Positions 42,923 through 55,467 of a stretch of 64,000 bases of DNA are shown one piece after another. The first letter of the stretch is position 1. Every line of letters begins with the position of its first letter. The translations under genes and the position numbers were made by a program. Source of the DNA: Gymnopus androsaceus JB14 (Eukaryota; Basidiomycota; Agaricomycetes; Agaricales; Omphalotaceae); the NCBI GenBank assembly GCA_009733575.1, contig ML769562.1:1-64000 (forward strand), read 5' to 3'. The notes beneath the pieces are model-generated. The model saw only the letters and a list, made by a program, of their open reading frames with translations. It had not been told where the DNA came from and did not search any database.

Positions 42923-44634
42923 ATGTCGAGCCTTTCTACTGCAGAGCAGGCCCAGATTAATCTTTCAGTTGGAGGAGTGGTAAGTTTCTCTGAAGTAACT
43001 ATCTAAATTTGAGGAACCTAATGCCACTCAACAGGTTGTCAGTAACTACCTTTCGGTTCGTAGAAGTTTTTAGTCTTGCCTGAATTAAGAGGATCAAGAA
43101 CTGTTATTGCAGTATCTAACGATGGGTATCGTACTTTCTGCTAGTGAGTGCTTGAACCTTGGCTTGAATCTACCTACATTGTCACTCATTTGCCGTACTT
43201 ATGTGGATTTTCCTTCTCAGCATGGACCTATTTCTCAAAGTTCCCCAATGATACATGGTGGTTCAAAGCATTGGTTATTCTGTGTGTCAGCATGTGCATT
43301 GGTGACACCATTGCAACTGGTCCGCGTCGTCATTCTACTAAGTAGTGCTTCGAACCTACTGACTCGGATATTTTCACACTGGCAGGTATATGGTCTTATG
43401 ACTGGGCTGTTGCAAACTATGCGAGTGAGTGTTGGGAGTCGGGATCCATTCTATTGGTAACCTATTAATCACCTTTGCTCTTCAGATCCCGCTGTATTGG
43501 CGTTCACCCATTGGACGCTTGCTGCTGAACCCTTCCTCTTGTGAGACAGCAGCTGCATTTGTGGTTGCAATGCACGGTTAACGGGATACGACTTGCAGAG
43601 CAACGTGTGGTCTCACTGTGCAGCTCTTCTATGCATGGCGCCTTTGGATAATGTCCATGAGAAAGAATTGGATCTTGCCTGTAGTGATAGGATGCCTCTC
43701 CATATCGGGCTGGTGTATGGAATCTTGCCTCTCTTTATCTTTCAAACGCCTAAATATCCTTGAATCTTCACAGGTATCATTTGCTGGTTAGCACACACTA
43801 TAGCAACACACAAGCTGATCTCGGATCTCATCAAACTCCCGTAAGTGTGAAACTTGCGTTGACTTGTAAACCAGCTTATTTAACTGCTGATCGATTGTCA
43901 GACCACTGCCCTACATATGGCTGGGTGGTTCCGTGTAAGTTCAAGTTTAAAATTTACAAGAACTGGTGCTAAGTCTTCAATAGAGCCGCGGATGCCTTGA
44001 TTACGAGCTCGATGTTTTACTACCTTGACCTCCGTTTCCGAATTGAGCTGCACAAAATGCAACAAAACCAAGCTGGTTACCGTGCCCCTCGGTACGCTTG
44101 GTTCTGAATTTCCGTTGGACGTATCTGATAACTTTCTTTCTTATCAGACGTTTCCGTCGACTCATTGCTCGCACAGTGGAATGCAACCTTCTGTCCCTTT
44201 TTGCTCAAGCCATTGCTATTGGTCTGTTCAATAATACCCGCATCGGGCTTTACTATCGTACGTCCAGTCCATCCTTAAGTTGAGTGCTATTTAATCTCAT
44301 CATGACATGCTAGTCATAACCAACATGATGCTCGTCAAAGTTTATACATTCTCTCTACTTGTTTCTTGTGTGTTTTCTCTTCCTTTCCGTTCCTTATTTC
44401 TTTCTTCCCGGCATGAAGTTATCTTCTCCTTACTAAATACCTCTTCCTACAGTGAACTGTCGTCACCCTGACAATGGCCATGGGACCAGCGAAGGAGGGT
44501 TCTCTTCATCCAGAGGAGGAGATGTTGAGTTGAATGTTCTCGGTGATCGCCACACTTGTGCCTTCCCAAGCACCCAGATCCCTGTTCATATCCAGTTAGT
44601 CCCTCATACTGTACTCATACCGCTGGGCCTCTGA
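42923..44634 (+). CDS. DUF6534-type seven-helix membrane protein, many exons
   Basis: The ATG at 42923 opens MSSLSTAEQAQINLSVGGV (exon 42923-42979). Short exons follow at 43035-43055 and 43113-43143, then at about 43221, 43386, 43486, 43600, 43774, 43902, 43984, 44149, 44312 and 44454. Translation gives seven hydrophobic stretches, e.g. VILCVSMCIGDTIATG and IICWLAHTIATHKLIS. The C-terminal domain has AADALITSSMFYYLDL, RRLIARTVECNLLSLFAQ and LVKVYTFSLLVSLN, the DUF6534 pattern expanded in mushrooms. Function is unknown, plasma-membrane location likely. One junction (near 43735/43774) does not keep frame in my reading, so a splice choice or lesion remains open. Confidence 0.75.
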
Positions 44635-44639
44635 TTCCT

Positions 44640-45180
44640 CACTGAATTAGACGAGAAACCACCATTGAATGGCAGGGGCAGACGAAGGGACCGGCGTTCA
44701 ATGTCGATGAATTTTTTTGATACCCTATGTTATGCCCTACATGCATATTCCTAGAGCGGTACAACTCAGGTGAGCGAAAGTTCATATGGAAGAAAGAGTC
44801 TGGCCCGCTCGCCCGAGTGTTCTATTCTACATATTTTCCATTAATTTTTTTGTGCCAGTTAATTAATCTGCTTACTAGGATGCCATGTTGGCGTAGTGCC
44901 AACTTTAGGTACACCGATTCCGTTTTGATGGGATGGTCTCCGTTATTCTGGTGGTGAGGTCTTGTCCTGGTGTTTCTTCATTGACATCCGTTGCCTTACT
45001 TATTGCGATACTACGCTTTGGCCGACGATATTTATTACTTACATTTCATGTTTTATCTTTAATACGAGTTTTATCTCTTTGTAAACCGTTTACTTAGTTA
45101 CTGTACTTGATTTTCGTACCTTTCATATTTTATCTTCAATATGTCTTTTTTATCGCCAAAAGGATGCGAAGCTGGGCTGG
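44640..45180. other. Spacer after the DUF6534 gene
   Basis: A/T-rich sequence without a recognised gene. Confidence 0.45.
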
Positions 45181-45700
45181 GCGTCTGCAAACAACAAGAT
45201 CTCGCAGGTGAGTATAGACGGCGATAAGGTTAGCAATTATTGAGGATGAGATTGGGGATTATGATTTGTTGGGAAGGACAACATAAACATGTGTTGCAGT
45301 AACGTGATCATGTTTTATTTCCCTTTGTGAGTCCTTTCCTATATATATACTGAACCGTCTCCCCTCAGTCCGAATACCATCGACTGAGGCGAGCTACTTA
45401 CTTGACTCATATACACCTAGATTATACTGACTATACTTACTTTAGTTTACTTACATTGTATTCATCTAGTTGTCAGATTTTCTACATGGCAGTGATCTTG
45501 AGGATGGAGATATAGTTGATGTGGTCAAGTTGAGTTGTGATGGCCTAACGAGGCAAACTCGTTTACATTCACATTTTGGTTCATTCATTCGGAGCTTTGT
45601 TTCTTCCTTCAAGTGATTTGATTTCAACTTTTGTCCCTGCTGCTGCTGCATTTTGTAGACATTGGGGTTTATTACAACTGTAATGATTTTTGTTTACAAC
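45181..45700 (+). pseudogene. Decayed copy of the Rad60-SLD 3' end, split by an insertion
   Basis: The left part (45181-45265) encodes SIDGDK and then GAGATTGGGGATTATGA, matching the end of the Rad60-SLD gene near 41935-41955. The right part (from 45492) continues GATCTTGAGGATGGAGATAT, then a 3' flank very similar to 41990-42190. Ordinary sequence of the domain end (YDLEDGDIVDVV) is recovered when the insertion is ignored. This copy preserves an SIDGDK stretch that the 41.9 kb copy has lost. Confidence 0.7.
45266..45491. mobile_element. Probable solo LTR
   Basis: About 225 bp interrupts the Rad60-SLD copy. It begins TGTTGGGAAGGACAACA, contains TATATATACTGAACCG, and ends near TTTTCTACATGGCA. 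ATGAT before and GTGAT after could be a 5-bp target duplication with one change. The TG..CA ends fit an LTR, but no internal region is present. Confidence 0.55.
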
Positions 45701-46890
45701 ATCTATGTCTGGGGCTCAAACAACTGTGGCAACCTTGAGGATAATTCTATTTACCAACCCGCTGCCTGAACACAATCCCTCATTTTGACGCAAATCATAA
45801 CAACCCGGCCTACAGAGTTTTTTCATTAAGTTCTGAGGCGGCGGAGGCTCAGAGTGATGTGACTGATGTCCGGTGAATTAGAATATCCAAATTTAGTACT
45901 GTACGTGTAATATCTCTTTCCTAGACTCGAAAGACGATCGAAGTTCGGGCTGCTGCGTTTGCAGCACTTTGATCGACTCCTCATCAAATGTCGCTGCATC
46001 CACTACGGCGACTGGCTCGAGTCTACTCTTTCCCAGTACATGTGTCAGAAGCCGTGAGACAAACAAACGATCTTGCATCTTCGCTTCCACACCCATTATC
46101 GCCGCTGCAAGTGCTCATTCATCGAGCTCTCTCTGTCTTTTCTGTACATTATTCATCAATAATTTCACCGTATATACTGTCTGATACTCGCATTTCTGCA
46201 CCCTGTGCGACAGCCCAACCCTCACGCTCACCTCTACATACTGAACACAGCAGCGACAACATTCCAAATGATTCCTCTTCCCAAGCCACTTTCAATCTCA
46301 TGTGTGAACTTACACTGAAAGGTGCTATGCAGTATTATGCCTGTGTTGAGGAGAGGCAGAAGAAGGTATGCATGCGGCTTCTTTTCCAATGCATGCGTTA
46401 ATCTTGTCTTTGCTTCAGTAGCGCTACCGAGACTTTTACAATTATGGTCACAGTCACCACTGCCTCAAGACCAGTTACTCCTGCCTCCAATGTTACTCAA
46501 GCTACTAACTATATAGCCTCTTTAAAATAAATTCATTTAATTTGTTGCTTGTGACATTCTTGGCGGGGCTCTGCGGAGGGCTCCGCCTAATTGCACTAGG
46601 GCTGCTCCAGAGGCAACTCATTGAAGGAGGGTTGTAGCAGGATTGTGTTCAAGCAGCGGGGTTGGTTAATAGAATTATCCCAACCTTGAGCTTAAATTGA
46701 GTTAAAAGTCAACAAAATATTTCCGAAGATTAATGTATTGTTTTGAAGTGATCTTCAGTTATTTTGGAATTTCAAACCATTTTTGACTTTAAAAGAAAAT
46801 CGAAAGAAATCGTAGTGGCAGGGATCTGGCTATTCATATGCTATCCTGAACATGACCTCAAAACAGTACAGTGTAGAAATCAAGCTCCAT
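45701..46890. other. Spacer between Rad60-SLD copy and permease gene
   Basis: No supported gene. Short frames near 45893-46096 (minus) and 45988-46401 (plus) lack known motifs. The right end is the 3' flank of the permease. Confidence 0.45.
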
Positions 46891-48677
46891 TCATTTGTTT
46901 GGCAGCACCTCCTCTTCCACTGTGTTGCTGCTGACCTCCTGAACAGGACCACAGAACTGCCGATGTCCTCTCACCACCCAATCAACAAGTGCAAGAAGCA
47001 AAACACCCCCAAAAACAGGTGCAGCATAATTCATTGTTGCTCCAGTAACAAGAAGGAATGGTGGGAATGGTATGAAGATTACAATAAAAACACCATAAAT
47101 GATGGCATACAGATTGACAATAAACCCAAAACGGCCAAGGGTAAAGGGACCAAAGTCGACATGCTCCTTTTTGATTCTTTTGATGAATAATAGGGTGATG
47201 GGGATAAGATAGGAAATATATAGTGCGAGAGTTGTGAGGGAGAGGACAGCATTGAGAGCAACAGTTGACCCAATATTGATTAAGGAGAGGAGCATTACAA
47301 TGGTAGTGACAAGGCCAATTGATCGGATAGGGATGTGATAGTGTGGGTTAACCTGTCCAAAATATCAATTTGTTGCAACAATTTTGTGACAATCCACATA
47401 CATAAGAGAAGAAGCTTGAGAAAGGTAATCCGCCATCTCGGGCAAAAGCCCAAGTCAACCGGGACACTGAAGCTAATATACCAAAGGTTGCACAGAGTGC
47501 AATGATAATAATGCTGGCCATCATTGCAGTTGCAGCCCTGGTCGATCTAGTTGCCTGAAAGAAGATCTCGATAATGGCATATCCTGTTGGTGAACTCAGA
47601 GCATCTTCAATGTTTCCAATAGAGTATAAGAGACCAATCAAGAATGCAAAGGCAAGTACAGCATTAATAATGATTGAGAGCATGATGATTCTGGGGATGG
47701 TGGTTGCTGCCTTGTGGACCTCTTCACTCATATGGATTGCACCATCAAAGCCGGTGAATGCAAAGGTAGTGGTAAGCAGGCCTATGCACCATGAGATTCC
47801 ATCACTATAGCCTCCACTCTCATTCACCAATGTTGTCCACACAAACTCATTGGTACTGCGGGGTGAAAGTACAATGAGAGGGACCAAAACTGCAATGAAA
47901 AATGCAATATGACAGATTCCACCAAGCACCTCAATAAGTGGGAGGAGCTTGATTGCAAACACATTGATCATGAATGCAATGATAATCAGTGCCCACATGA
48001 GTAATGTACCATGCCATGGCTTTGGGTCATAGCTGGGGTAATTCATGATCATTAGCCCTTGCATTTGTGTAGCTGTAAGAAAAGTGACAGCTGTGACAGT
48101 GGCTTGCCAGGCAAATACAGTGATCCAGCCTAGATAGAAATCAGAATTGATGGAGTTGTGGTTGAAGAACCTTACAGACCTTGCATCCATGTAATAAAAT
48201 TGGCCCATTTTCGAGGTGCAAAGATAAAGGTCCAATGATACTGGGCTCCAGCTATAGGGCATATAGAGGCCATCTCTGACAAACTTGCAGCAAGTGCCAA
48301 GGTTCCGGATATTGCAAGAAGCATCCCATATACAAGAGAAACAGGGCCACCATTGAGAAGGCCTGCAGTTAAAGCACTTTGACAGCATTTAATAAGTCGG
48401 TATATCTGTGCCAAGCTTCAAATGACTTACCTGCAAATAGACTCCCATGAGCCAAGTAGGGTAGTGGATAGAGCTAGGATTGGAAAAAACCCAAAAATTC
48501 TCTGTGAGAGCACTAAAAGTTATACTTCTTTGTCAACTGATAATAACTACTGTTGAATACCTTAAGCTGCTGTTTCTTGCCCATATGCGCCAAGAGCACA
48601 GCATCCTTGAATTTCATGGAACTAGCTTCAATCCCAATCTCTCCCTCAGACTTTTCATGCTGGTAGTTAGCGGCCAT
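46891..48677 (-). CDS. Amino-acid/GABA-type permease (APC family)
   Basis: Exons on the minus strand are 48677-48561, 48501-48431, 48362-48180, 48129-47402 and 47352-46891. The N-terminus MAANYQHEKSEGEIGIEAS and LLAHMGKKQQLKRIFGFF is cytoplasmic. Twelve or so hydrophobic segments follow. GLLNGGPVSLVYGMLLA, MASICPIAGAQYHWTF and FTGFDGAIHMSEEVHKAA are signatures of fungal GABA/choline/amino-acid transporters of the APC superfamily. The C-terminus is VEEEVLPNK. Substrate cannot be told. The exon lengths sum to one base too many, with the mismatch at the exon 2/3 junction, so there is either a one-base lesion or a splice variant I missed. Expected length is about 519 aa. Confidence 0.85.
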
Positions 48678-49044
48678 TTGGGGGCTTATCTCGACCGCAA
48701 CTTGGAAGTGCCAAACTTATAAGCGCATGAGATTGAATGCCGAGTTTGCTCCACTAAACGTCAGCAAAACGTGCGTTGTGCGGCCAATGTCACTGTGGTG
48801 TGCATAGTGGAATAGTCTTGTTCGATCCCATCAAAGAACCACGAGAAGCCCGGGAGGCCTCGGAGAAGGTGTCAGCTCGCAGGTACCAGTCCATAAGTAG
48901 TAAAAGATCCTCAATGTACCTCTCCGAGCTTGTACAAGACCCATCGACTCTCCCCTCAAAGTGACAGCACTTCAAGCAACTCTATCCTCACGGCGCAGAG
49001 CCTGCATGCTCGAAGCAAGCAAGATCAGACCGCTCAATACAATC

Positions 49045-49692
49045 TTAGTAGCCTTCCAAATTTAGATCCTCAAGGATGGGAATCGAACTTCCTTCACATA
49101 TATATCGCGATAAGAAAGTTTCTCGACCAAGTATGAGGGCAAATTTTCCAGATAGAGGATATAAATACATCTGACGTTGTTCGAGGCAGTCTCTAACCTG
49201 ATTTGAGACCATAATCTGGGCAACGCTAGAGTCAGAGAACGCCACTGAGTGCATACAAAGTTGATGGAAAGAGCTGGAATGTAGGTAATGGCAGGTGATG
49301 ACAATTTGGTGGTTGATGAAGTATGAGGGTGAATTTTCCAGATAGAGCGTGAGATTACTAGATATGAATACTCACGTTAGTACTAGTCTCTAACCTGAAT
49401 TGAGACCATAATCTGGTCAGAGAACGCCACCGAGTGCATACAGAGCTGATGGAAAGAGCTGGAAGGTAGGTAAAGGCAGGTGAGTGGTTTCAGTTGGTTT
49501 CCTCCGAGTCCCGGAGTCCAATGGCCAAGGATATTGCTGCAGCAGATTGTTTGTGCAGACCGATTCGAAAATAACGCATAAGATTTCATTGGGAACTTCT
49601 GGAAACATAAAGGAGAAAGGAAGGATTGGAGTTGCATTTTGAAATCGTTCAATCGTTTTCTCCACGAGTAACTTCTGCGTCGTAATCGTCAA
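49045..49692 (-). pseudogene. F-box protein fragments, tandem
   Basis: Frame 49692-49417 gives FPEVPNEILCVIFESVC, the start of an F-box. Frame 49304-49062 gives INFVCTQWRSLTLALPRLW, the second half of the same domain as it occurs in mushroom F-box proteins. A further copy of the second half lies near 49500-49383. Segments are out of frame with each other and lack a leucine-rich C-terminus, so these are broken pieces. F-box proteins select substrates for SCF ubiquitin ligases. Confidence 0.55.
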
Positions 49693-50251
49693 GATCTTCT
49701 TCTGATAGAAGAATGAACGCCCGCATTTCGAGCGGATCGCTCATAGAAAGCCTGTCAACCTTAATTCGTGATTGGAAGGTCTGTATTTCGAGCACAAATT
49801 TGCACTTGAATTGTGCATTTCGACTGGACTCGGAAGTGGCGCCTGTAAAGTCCTCAGAAGGGTTCATGCTCGACTGAATCGTTACAAACCTTAGCAAACG
49901 GAGTTTCAGTTTAGTTGGTGGGGTAAAAAGCAAGTTGATTAGATGCTTATCAAAAGACCGTTGCAGCGAATCAATTTCTTGAAATCACGACTCTTGCTTT
50001 TGTAGTCATTTCGGCGGCGCTTTGTTTCTAAAAGCATGTCTAAGCCTTTTTCAGAGAATCCCCTGCAATATCGCAAGACGAGTGATTTCCGCGTCATAAT
50101 CGTCAAGGTCTTCCTCGGATAGATGAATGAGCTCCCGTATTCCGAGCGGATCGCTCATGGAAAGCCCATCCAAGTCATTAACCTTCACTCGTGGTTGAAA
50201 GGTCAACGGATCCCCGCATTTCGAGCAGAAATTAGTACCCGAATTGTGCAT
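49649..50251 (-). pseudogene. N-terminal pieces of F-box-type genes
   Basis: Two related pieces, 50251-50051 and 49933-49649, both contain LSMSDPL and LSEEDLDDYDAE followed by I/VTR. Such a linker before the F-box is common in mushroom F-box proteins. The first also has NFCSKCGDPL, a Cys pair. Each stops early (TGA or frame change). The second leads towards the F-box fragment at 49692, so one gene probably ran 49933 to 49045 and a partial copy lies upstream of it. Confidence 0.5.
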
Positions 50252-50715
50252 TTTAACTGGAAGCGGCGTCTGTCAGGTAAAGTCCTCAGAAAGATTCGGG
50301 ATCTGCAAACCTTGGCAAACTGAGTTTCAGTCTGGTTGGTGGGGTAAACGCAAGTGAAGCAGATAATTAGACGCTCATCAAAAGACCACCTCTGTGATCT
50401 CATCTACCTCTGACTAGCTAAGATTACTGAAAACTACTGAAAACCCTGTATCGGCGAGCGACTAGATCTGAACGAAAGGCAGCCATAGCCGAAATTCAAT
50501 TTGGAGATATTCGTCCAAAACCCAAAATCTGTTTTCCCCCCTATGGCATAGACCGAACTCGCCTCAGTGACTCGCGACAACGTTTCCTCGAATAAAGAGA
50601 CGGCAATAGACGACGACGACCACGATGAATTTGAAGACGGCATTCAACAAGCCGCCAGCGCGATTTGGACGCGCGCGCGTTGAGTCATGATCACGCTTCT
50701 TTGTTCCCAACTTCC
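50252..50715. other. 5' flank of PAXBP1-like copy 1; start of the duplicated block
   Basis: Sequence from about 50334 is repeated from 60771 onward. It includes CGACGACGACC triplets near 50610. No separate gene is supported. Confidence 0.6.
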
Positions 50716-53622
50716 ATGTTCAAACGGTCTAAATCCAAACCTTCCCAAAGGACACGAGCTACATCACCAGAAGACGCTGGTTCAGACACCCCTGCAGAAC
50801 CTATCACCGTAGACGAAGATTCGGCGTACTCTACCCCAAATGTCAATGAAGAATCATCACCACTTTCCGCCGCGAAAAAGTTCAAAGATCGAACAACGAA
50901 AAAGTCACGGCTCAAGTCAAGACTGAGCTTTGGGGCTGAAGAAGAAGAGGTGAGCGTTTCTACTGCCAAATGGAACGGGATACTAAGGTTGGGTGGGGTA
51001 GGATTCGGGAGGGGATGTTTTCAAACTGAAGAAATCGAAACTCAGTAGGAATCTGAGTCTTGGGAAACATCCTGCGTAAGTAACCTTTTCTCGTAGCTCT
51101 GGTTTCCCCATTTTCATCTATATTCGACAGAAATATACCGGATAATCTCGACCAAGCATCAATCTCTCCCAGTCGTAACGGGCCAACTTACGATGAAGCA
51201 TATCTCAATGAGCTCAAGAAAAGCACTCCGTCTTCTCGAGCACCTGTTCCTACGGATCCATATGACGCCGACATGTCCATGGACATAACAATGGATTTGG
51301 AAGATGTTTCTGCGTTGGACATATCTATCGCAGGTGTGTATCCGCTTCCCAATCTCAAGGCCTCGTTTCTGATGCCTTTTTATTTAGGTGAACCAGACAC
51401 CCTAATCCATACTGAATCTTCTGTCAAGCAAGCAAAAGAGCGTCGAGAGCGTCTACGAAAAACGGGTGTTTCTTCGTCTGAGGATTATATATCGTTGTCT
51501 GTGACACGGCGAACCGAAGACCAAGGTCCACATCCAGAGAGTAGACTTGTTAGAGAGGAAGACGAACTGGGTGAAGGTGACGATGGTAAGCCATTTCTCT
51601 CGCTTCATGGCGTGTATTAATCTCACATTCCTGTGTGGGTAGAATATGCCGAATACACCAGTGCACAGGAACGTATTGCTCTCGGAAAAAAGTCGCGCAA
51701 AGTTGAAGCTACCAAGCGGCGGAAATGATGCAGGATTTGATCACTGAAGCGTAAGACTCTTTATTTCACAAATGTCCTCTGTGCTCAAAATGCGTTCTTT
51801 AGAGCGGATGAGGACGAAGAGTCCACCGAATGGGAGCATGAGCAGCTTCGACGAGGAGGCCACCTAAAATCGGATGCTTCTTCGTCAAAGGCCAAGGTCA
51901 AACAGATGTACAAACCAGCACCAAGTAAGTACTTAAATTTCCAACCTCATTGCGCATCTCATCGTGTTTCTAGTACCTCCTGCCGCTGCTATACCGACCC
52001 TAGCTCCTGCAATCGCTCGTTTGACCCAGAAGATGGCGCAATTAACCGCATCTCATGCTTCGAATACGTCTAGCTTGAACACTCATGCTCAAGAACGTGA
52101 GCAAGTCGACGCTAGAGAGAAGGAGCTCAGGACTCTGGTGGAAAAGGCGGAAGAGAAACGAGCTTGGTTTAGCTCTTTCAGCGACTGGGTTGAAAGTGTA
52201 GCAGCTTTCCTCGATGAAAAGGTCAGCCTCATTTCATAAACATATCTGAACTTTGCTGACTGATCGTTAATCTAGTATCCCCTGCTCGAGAAACTAGAAG
52301 AAGAGCACGTCTCCCTCCTGCAAGAACGTCATGAACTGGTCAACAAGCGCAGGTTGCAAGATATGGAGGATGACCTCTCCACCTTCATGGGTCCTTTACC
52401 AGTTGTCCAGGATGATGTTCCAAAGGAATTCGACGAGTTTGGCCGAGCGGTTCGTAGAGAGGATCCCACTAGTGCTCGCCGAGAACGTCAAGGTCATCAC
52501 AGTATACGGTATCAACAATATCGTGAAGCACAAGGAAAGACAGTCGACGACGACGGATATTGGACGGATTCCAACCTTCCTCTGCCTGATGAAGCAGCGT
52601 ACCAGGATGCGGTGGCATCCATAGCTACACGTACGCATGATATCCTCGCTGATGTCAAGTCGAAGGAATTCCTGGACCCAGCAAAGGGGAGGTGGGGAAT
52701 GTGGAGGGGCCGGTACGAGGATACGTATGTTGCTGCTTTCGGTGGACTGGGAGTCGTTAGTGCTTGGGAATTTTGGGCAAGATTAGAGCTTGTTGGGTGG
52801 GATTGTATTCAAGTACGGTTTCTTTCCTCTTCATTCCTCGTTGTCTTATGGCTGATTTCATTCTCATTCCTCTAGGACCCAAAAAGTCTAGACAGCTTCC
52901 GATGGTATCATGGCTTATACGAATTCTGTCGACCGGGAGATCCCAACGATGAAGGACGAGAGCTAGGTCCGGAAGGCGATCTCGTCTCGTCTATGGTGTC
53001 CACTTCTATAATCCCAAGATTATCGAAAATCGTGGAATATGGTGCGCTTGACGTGTATTCTTCTTCGCATATCCGACGGGTCGTGGATCTGGCAGAGGAA
53101 TTCCAAGCTAGCGTGTCTGAAGTCGACCAAGGCACTCGCAAGCTTCAAGTAAGGATATCATTGTTCTTTTGAATGCTTGATCGAACACTAACCATATTTT
53201 GTAGATATTCTTCAAGGCTGTGATAATGTGCTTCACGAACGCCGTCTCAGACACCGAATCACTACTTGCGAAATTCACCTCGACGGCTGGCTCACGTTCT
53301 GCTTCAGCGTTCGATCCAGAGGCTATACCTGCCAGGACGCGGTTCCTAGCTCGACAGGTGAAGCTGGTCACGAATTTGATGAGATGGAGGAGGTGCACTG
53401 GCGAATTATTCGGTGTCGGCCAGTTGATAACTCGGATTGTTGATGGGTGCATGCTGGATGTCGCTGATAACGGCTGGGATGTAGGCGGTGAGGAAGCATT
53501 GAAGAAGGTCAGCTTGATTGTCACGTCTGCGTCTACAGTGTGCTCATTGCTACCAGATTACTGCTATACTGCCTCAAGAATTGATAACGTCTGGGATTAG
53601 GTCGCGATTAGGGATGACTTGA
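50716..53622 (+). pseudogene. PAXBP1/GCFC-like protein, copy 1 (one-base deletion)
   Basis: Eleven exons: 50716-50949, 51002-51075, 51131-51333, 51388-51585, 51643-51750, 51803-51924, 51974-52221, 52276-52812, 52876-53148, 53205-53507 and 53557-53622. The protein starts MFKRSKSKPSQRTRATSPED. It has an acidic N-terminus, ESTEWEHEQLRRGGHL, a coiled coil (PLLEKLEEEHVSLLQERHEL) and the GCFC domain with WGMWRGRYEDTYVAAFGGL and WEFWARLELVGWD. Metazoan relatives PAXBP1 and GCFC2 are linked to spliceosome and transcription complexes. In exon 5 the run CGGCGGGAAATG of copy 3 is CGGCGGAAATG (near 51719), giving a frameshift and stop. With that base present all phases agree (about 788 aa). Confidence 0.85.
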
Positions 53623-54236
53623 TTCGGTATGTTCTTGCGGTTTTTTTACTCGATTCAGCACTAACTGATCTTCAGGTTTAGGTATGTAGATAATTTGAAT
53701 GGTGAACTTTTTACAGCGAAAAAGGTGACTATTTTTGCGTCTCTGCGACAATTTCCGACAATTTCTCAACTATCAGTACTAGTGTGATTCGGACTGTTAA
53801 CGCGAGTGATGCTCTTTGGAAGCATTCATTGCTTCAAAGCTGCCAGTGCATTGTTCACTCTGCCAGCTTTTACATCCTCGCAATAATGATCTCGAAGCTA
53901 TATGACCCACGTTGACCTGTGTTCCACAACGTTCAGTTGCGTGTGGCTCGTTCCGCTGTCGGATATTCTTTTTGTGTAACGCAAGAATTCTACCATTCTG
54001 TTAAGTACTGTGTACACCGCAATATACAAACTTTTTTAGAATCATCAGTGCCAGCTATCCCTGCACGGGAATACCGTTGAAATTTGACCAAAGAAATATC
54101 ATCACCTGGTGTTCCCGGAGGCAGCCAGCGTCTATGAATTTCCTGCCTCTCCTCCTCCTCTGAGATAGAGCGGGTCATTTCGGGTGGGGGTGGAAGGGAT
54201 AGGGAAAGCCTGCGGGACCTTAAGCTCGGTTCCTTT
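53623..54236. repeat. Duplicated spacer and end of the kinase-tail copy
   Basis: This stretch is nearly identical to 59210-59820. It ends in a partial minus-strand copy of the kinase 3' tail (ISEEEERQEIHRRW) that runs into the sequence gap. Confidence 0.85.
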
Positions 54237-54261
54237 NNNNNNNNNNNNNNNNNNNNNNNNN
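54237..54261. other. Assembly gap (25 N)
   Basis: Unknown bases at 54237-54261. The join lies inside the duplicated block, so order and copy number around it are uncertain. Confidence 0.99.
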
Positions 54262-54908
54262 CTATCGATAGTCTTGTTACTGAGCTTGCCAAATTCGACG
54301 CCGCCTCATTTACACTCTCCAGTAGCTATTCTCGCATTACACAATATCAGATACCGAATCGTCTGCCCTTGGCATGGGTCAGAAAAAAGTCAAAAGTCGC
54401 CTACTTCAAATCGACATTATTCTTAATATCCCTGCTTCTCCTTCTTCATAGTTATATAGTCCTGCTATCCATTTACATTTCTGCTTGCTCAAACGCATGT
54501 GCGAGGTACATCCAAACGCTTCACCCAGATGATAGAATCCGAATCACAACTTGCCAAAGTTTCGTTCAGTACCTGTTCATTTGTTCAGCCACAAGTGGAG
54601 CCGTTTGTTGCTAGGTAAAGTTATTCACAAGGAAAGTTATTCACAGCAATATATAATATGAATATTGAACATTTAAAGAAATAGTACTTGGACGTCATAA
54701 TAGCGGTCACTAGTAGAACAAGCATTTCTGGTTCCAATTAGCACTTCAAAAGACATGGCCAAAGAAAAATGACCCTACCGTAGACCATATCATTTCTTAC
54801 TAGTGATAACCACTCGCATCCCCATTTCATCCAAATGCCACAGAGGTCTGTAAACGTCCTCGTCTACCTCCCGATCCAGAAAGTGAAGCACCAAAGACCG
54901 TAAGCAAT
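54262..54908. other. Spacer between gap and kinase tail
   Basis: No recognised gene. This stretch is not repeated in the other copies of the block. Confidence 0.5.
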
Positions 54909-55467
54909 CTATCCCGATGGCAGCTGCATGCGTGCGATCAGGTGTCCAGCGGGACGAGACCATAGTCCTGGTGTTCCCGGAGGCAGCCAGCGTCTATGAA
55001 TTTCCTGCCTCTCCTCCTCCTCTGAGATAGAGCAGGTCATTTCGGGTTGGGGTGGAGGGGATAGGGAAAGCCTGCGGGACCTTAAGCTTGGTCCCAGCGG
55101 TGGCGCAGGGGTTTGAGAACGTAGGGGTCGTGGAGAAGGTTTCGGTAGACGCATCGGAGCGGGTGTTCGGGATCGTAAAGATGGCGTGTGTGATTGTGAA
55201 GCATAAGCAGGCACGGATGGTCGTGATGATGCATGCATTGACGTGGATTTGGCGTGATGAGATTGAGCATATCGTGACAGTGAAGGTGCTGGTGTGGACG
55301 GTGAACTATATCGTGACAGTGAAGGTGTTGGTGCGGAAGGTGGATTATATCGTGACATTGAAGGTGCTGGTGCAGGAGTCACTGAAGGTGGAGGAGCCAT
55401 CGCTCGCCCAGGGGACGGGCTGGGCAGTGCGAGTTTACTAGCCACGAGAGAAGTGCTGGATGGTAGA
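54909..55467 (-). CDS. Ser/Pro-rich region downstream of the kinase, possible C-terminal tail
   Basis: In the frame next to the kinase stop an open reading continues with LPSPSPGRAMAPPPSVTP, then repeats such as SRYNPPSAPTPSLSRYSSPS, then Arg/Ser-rich text ending ISEEEERQEIHRRWLPPGTP. It becomes continuous with the kinase if one base is added or lost in the run of seven T at about 55490. It could be the genuine disordered tail or a 3' flank. Copies at 59690-60290 and 54130-54236 show the same wording. Confidence 0.4.

Noticed and set aside
45988..46401. Plus-strand frame of 137 codons
   Set aside because: Its composition looks random, with no motif, no matching exon structure and no homologous copy in the window.
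55052..55441. Plus-strand 129-codon frame with repeated VKVLV text
   Set aside because: It is antisense to the Ser/Pro-rich repeat of the kinase tail and reflects the same repeat.
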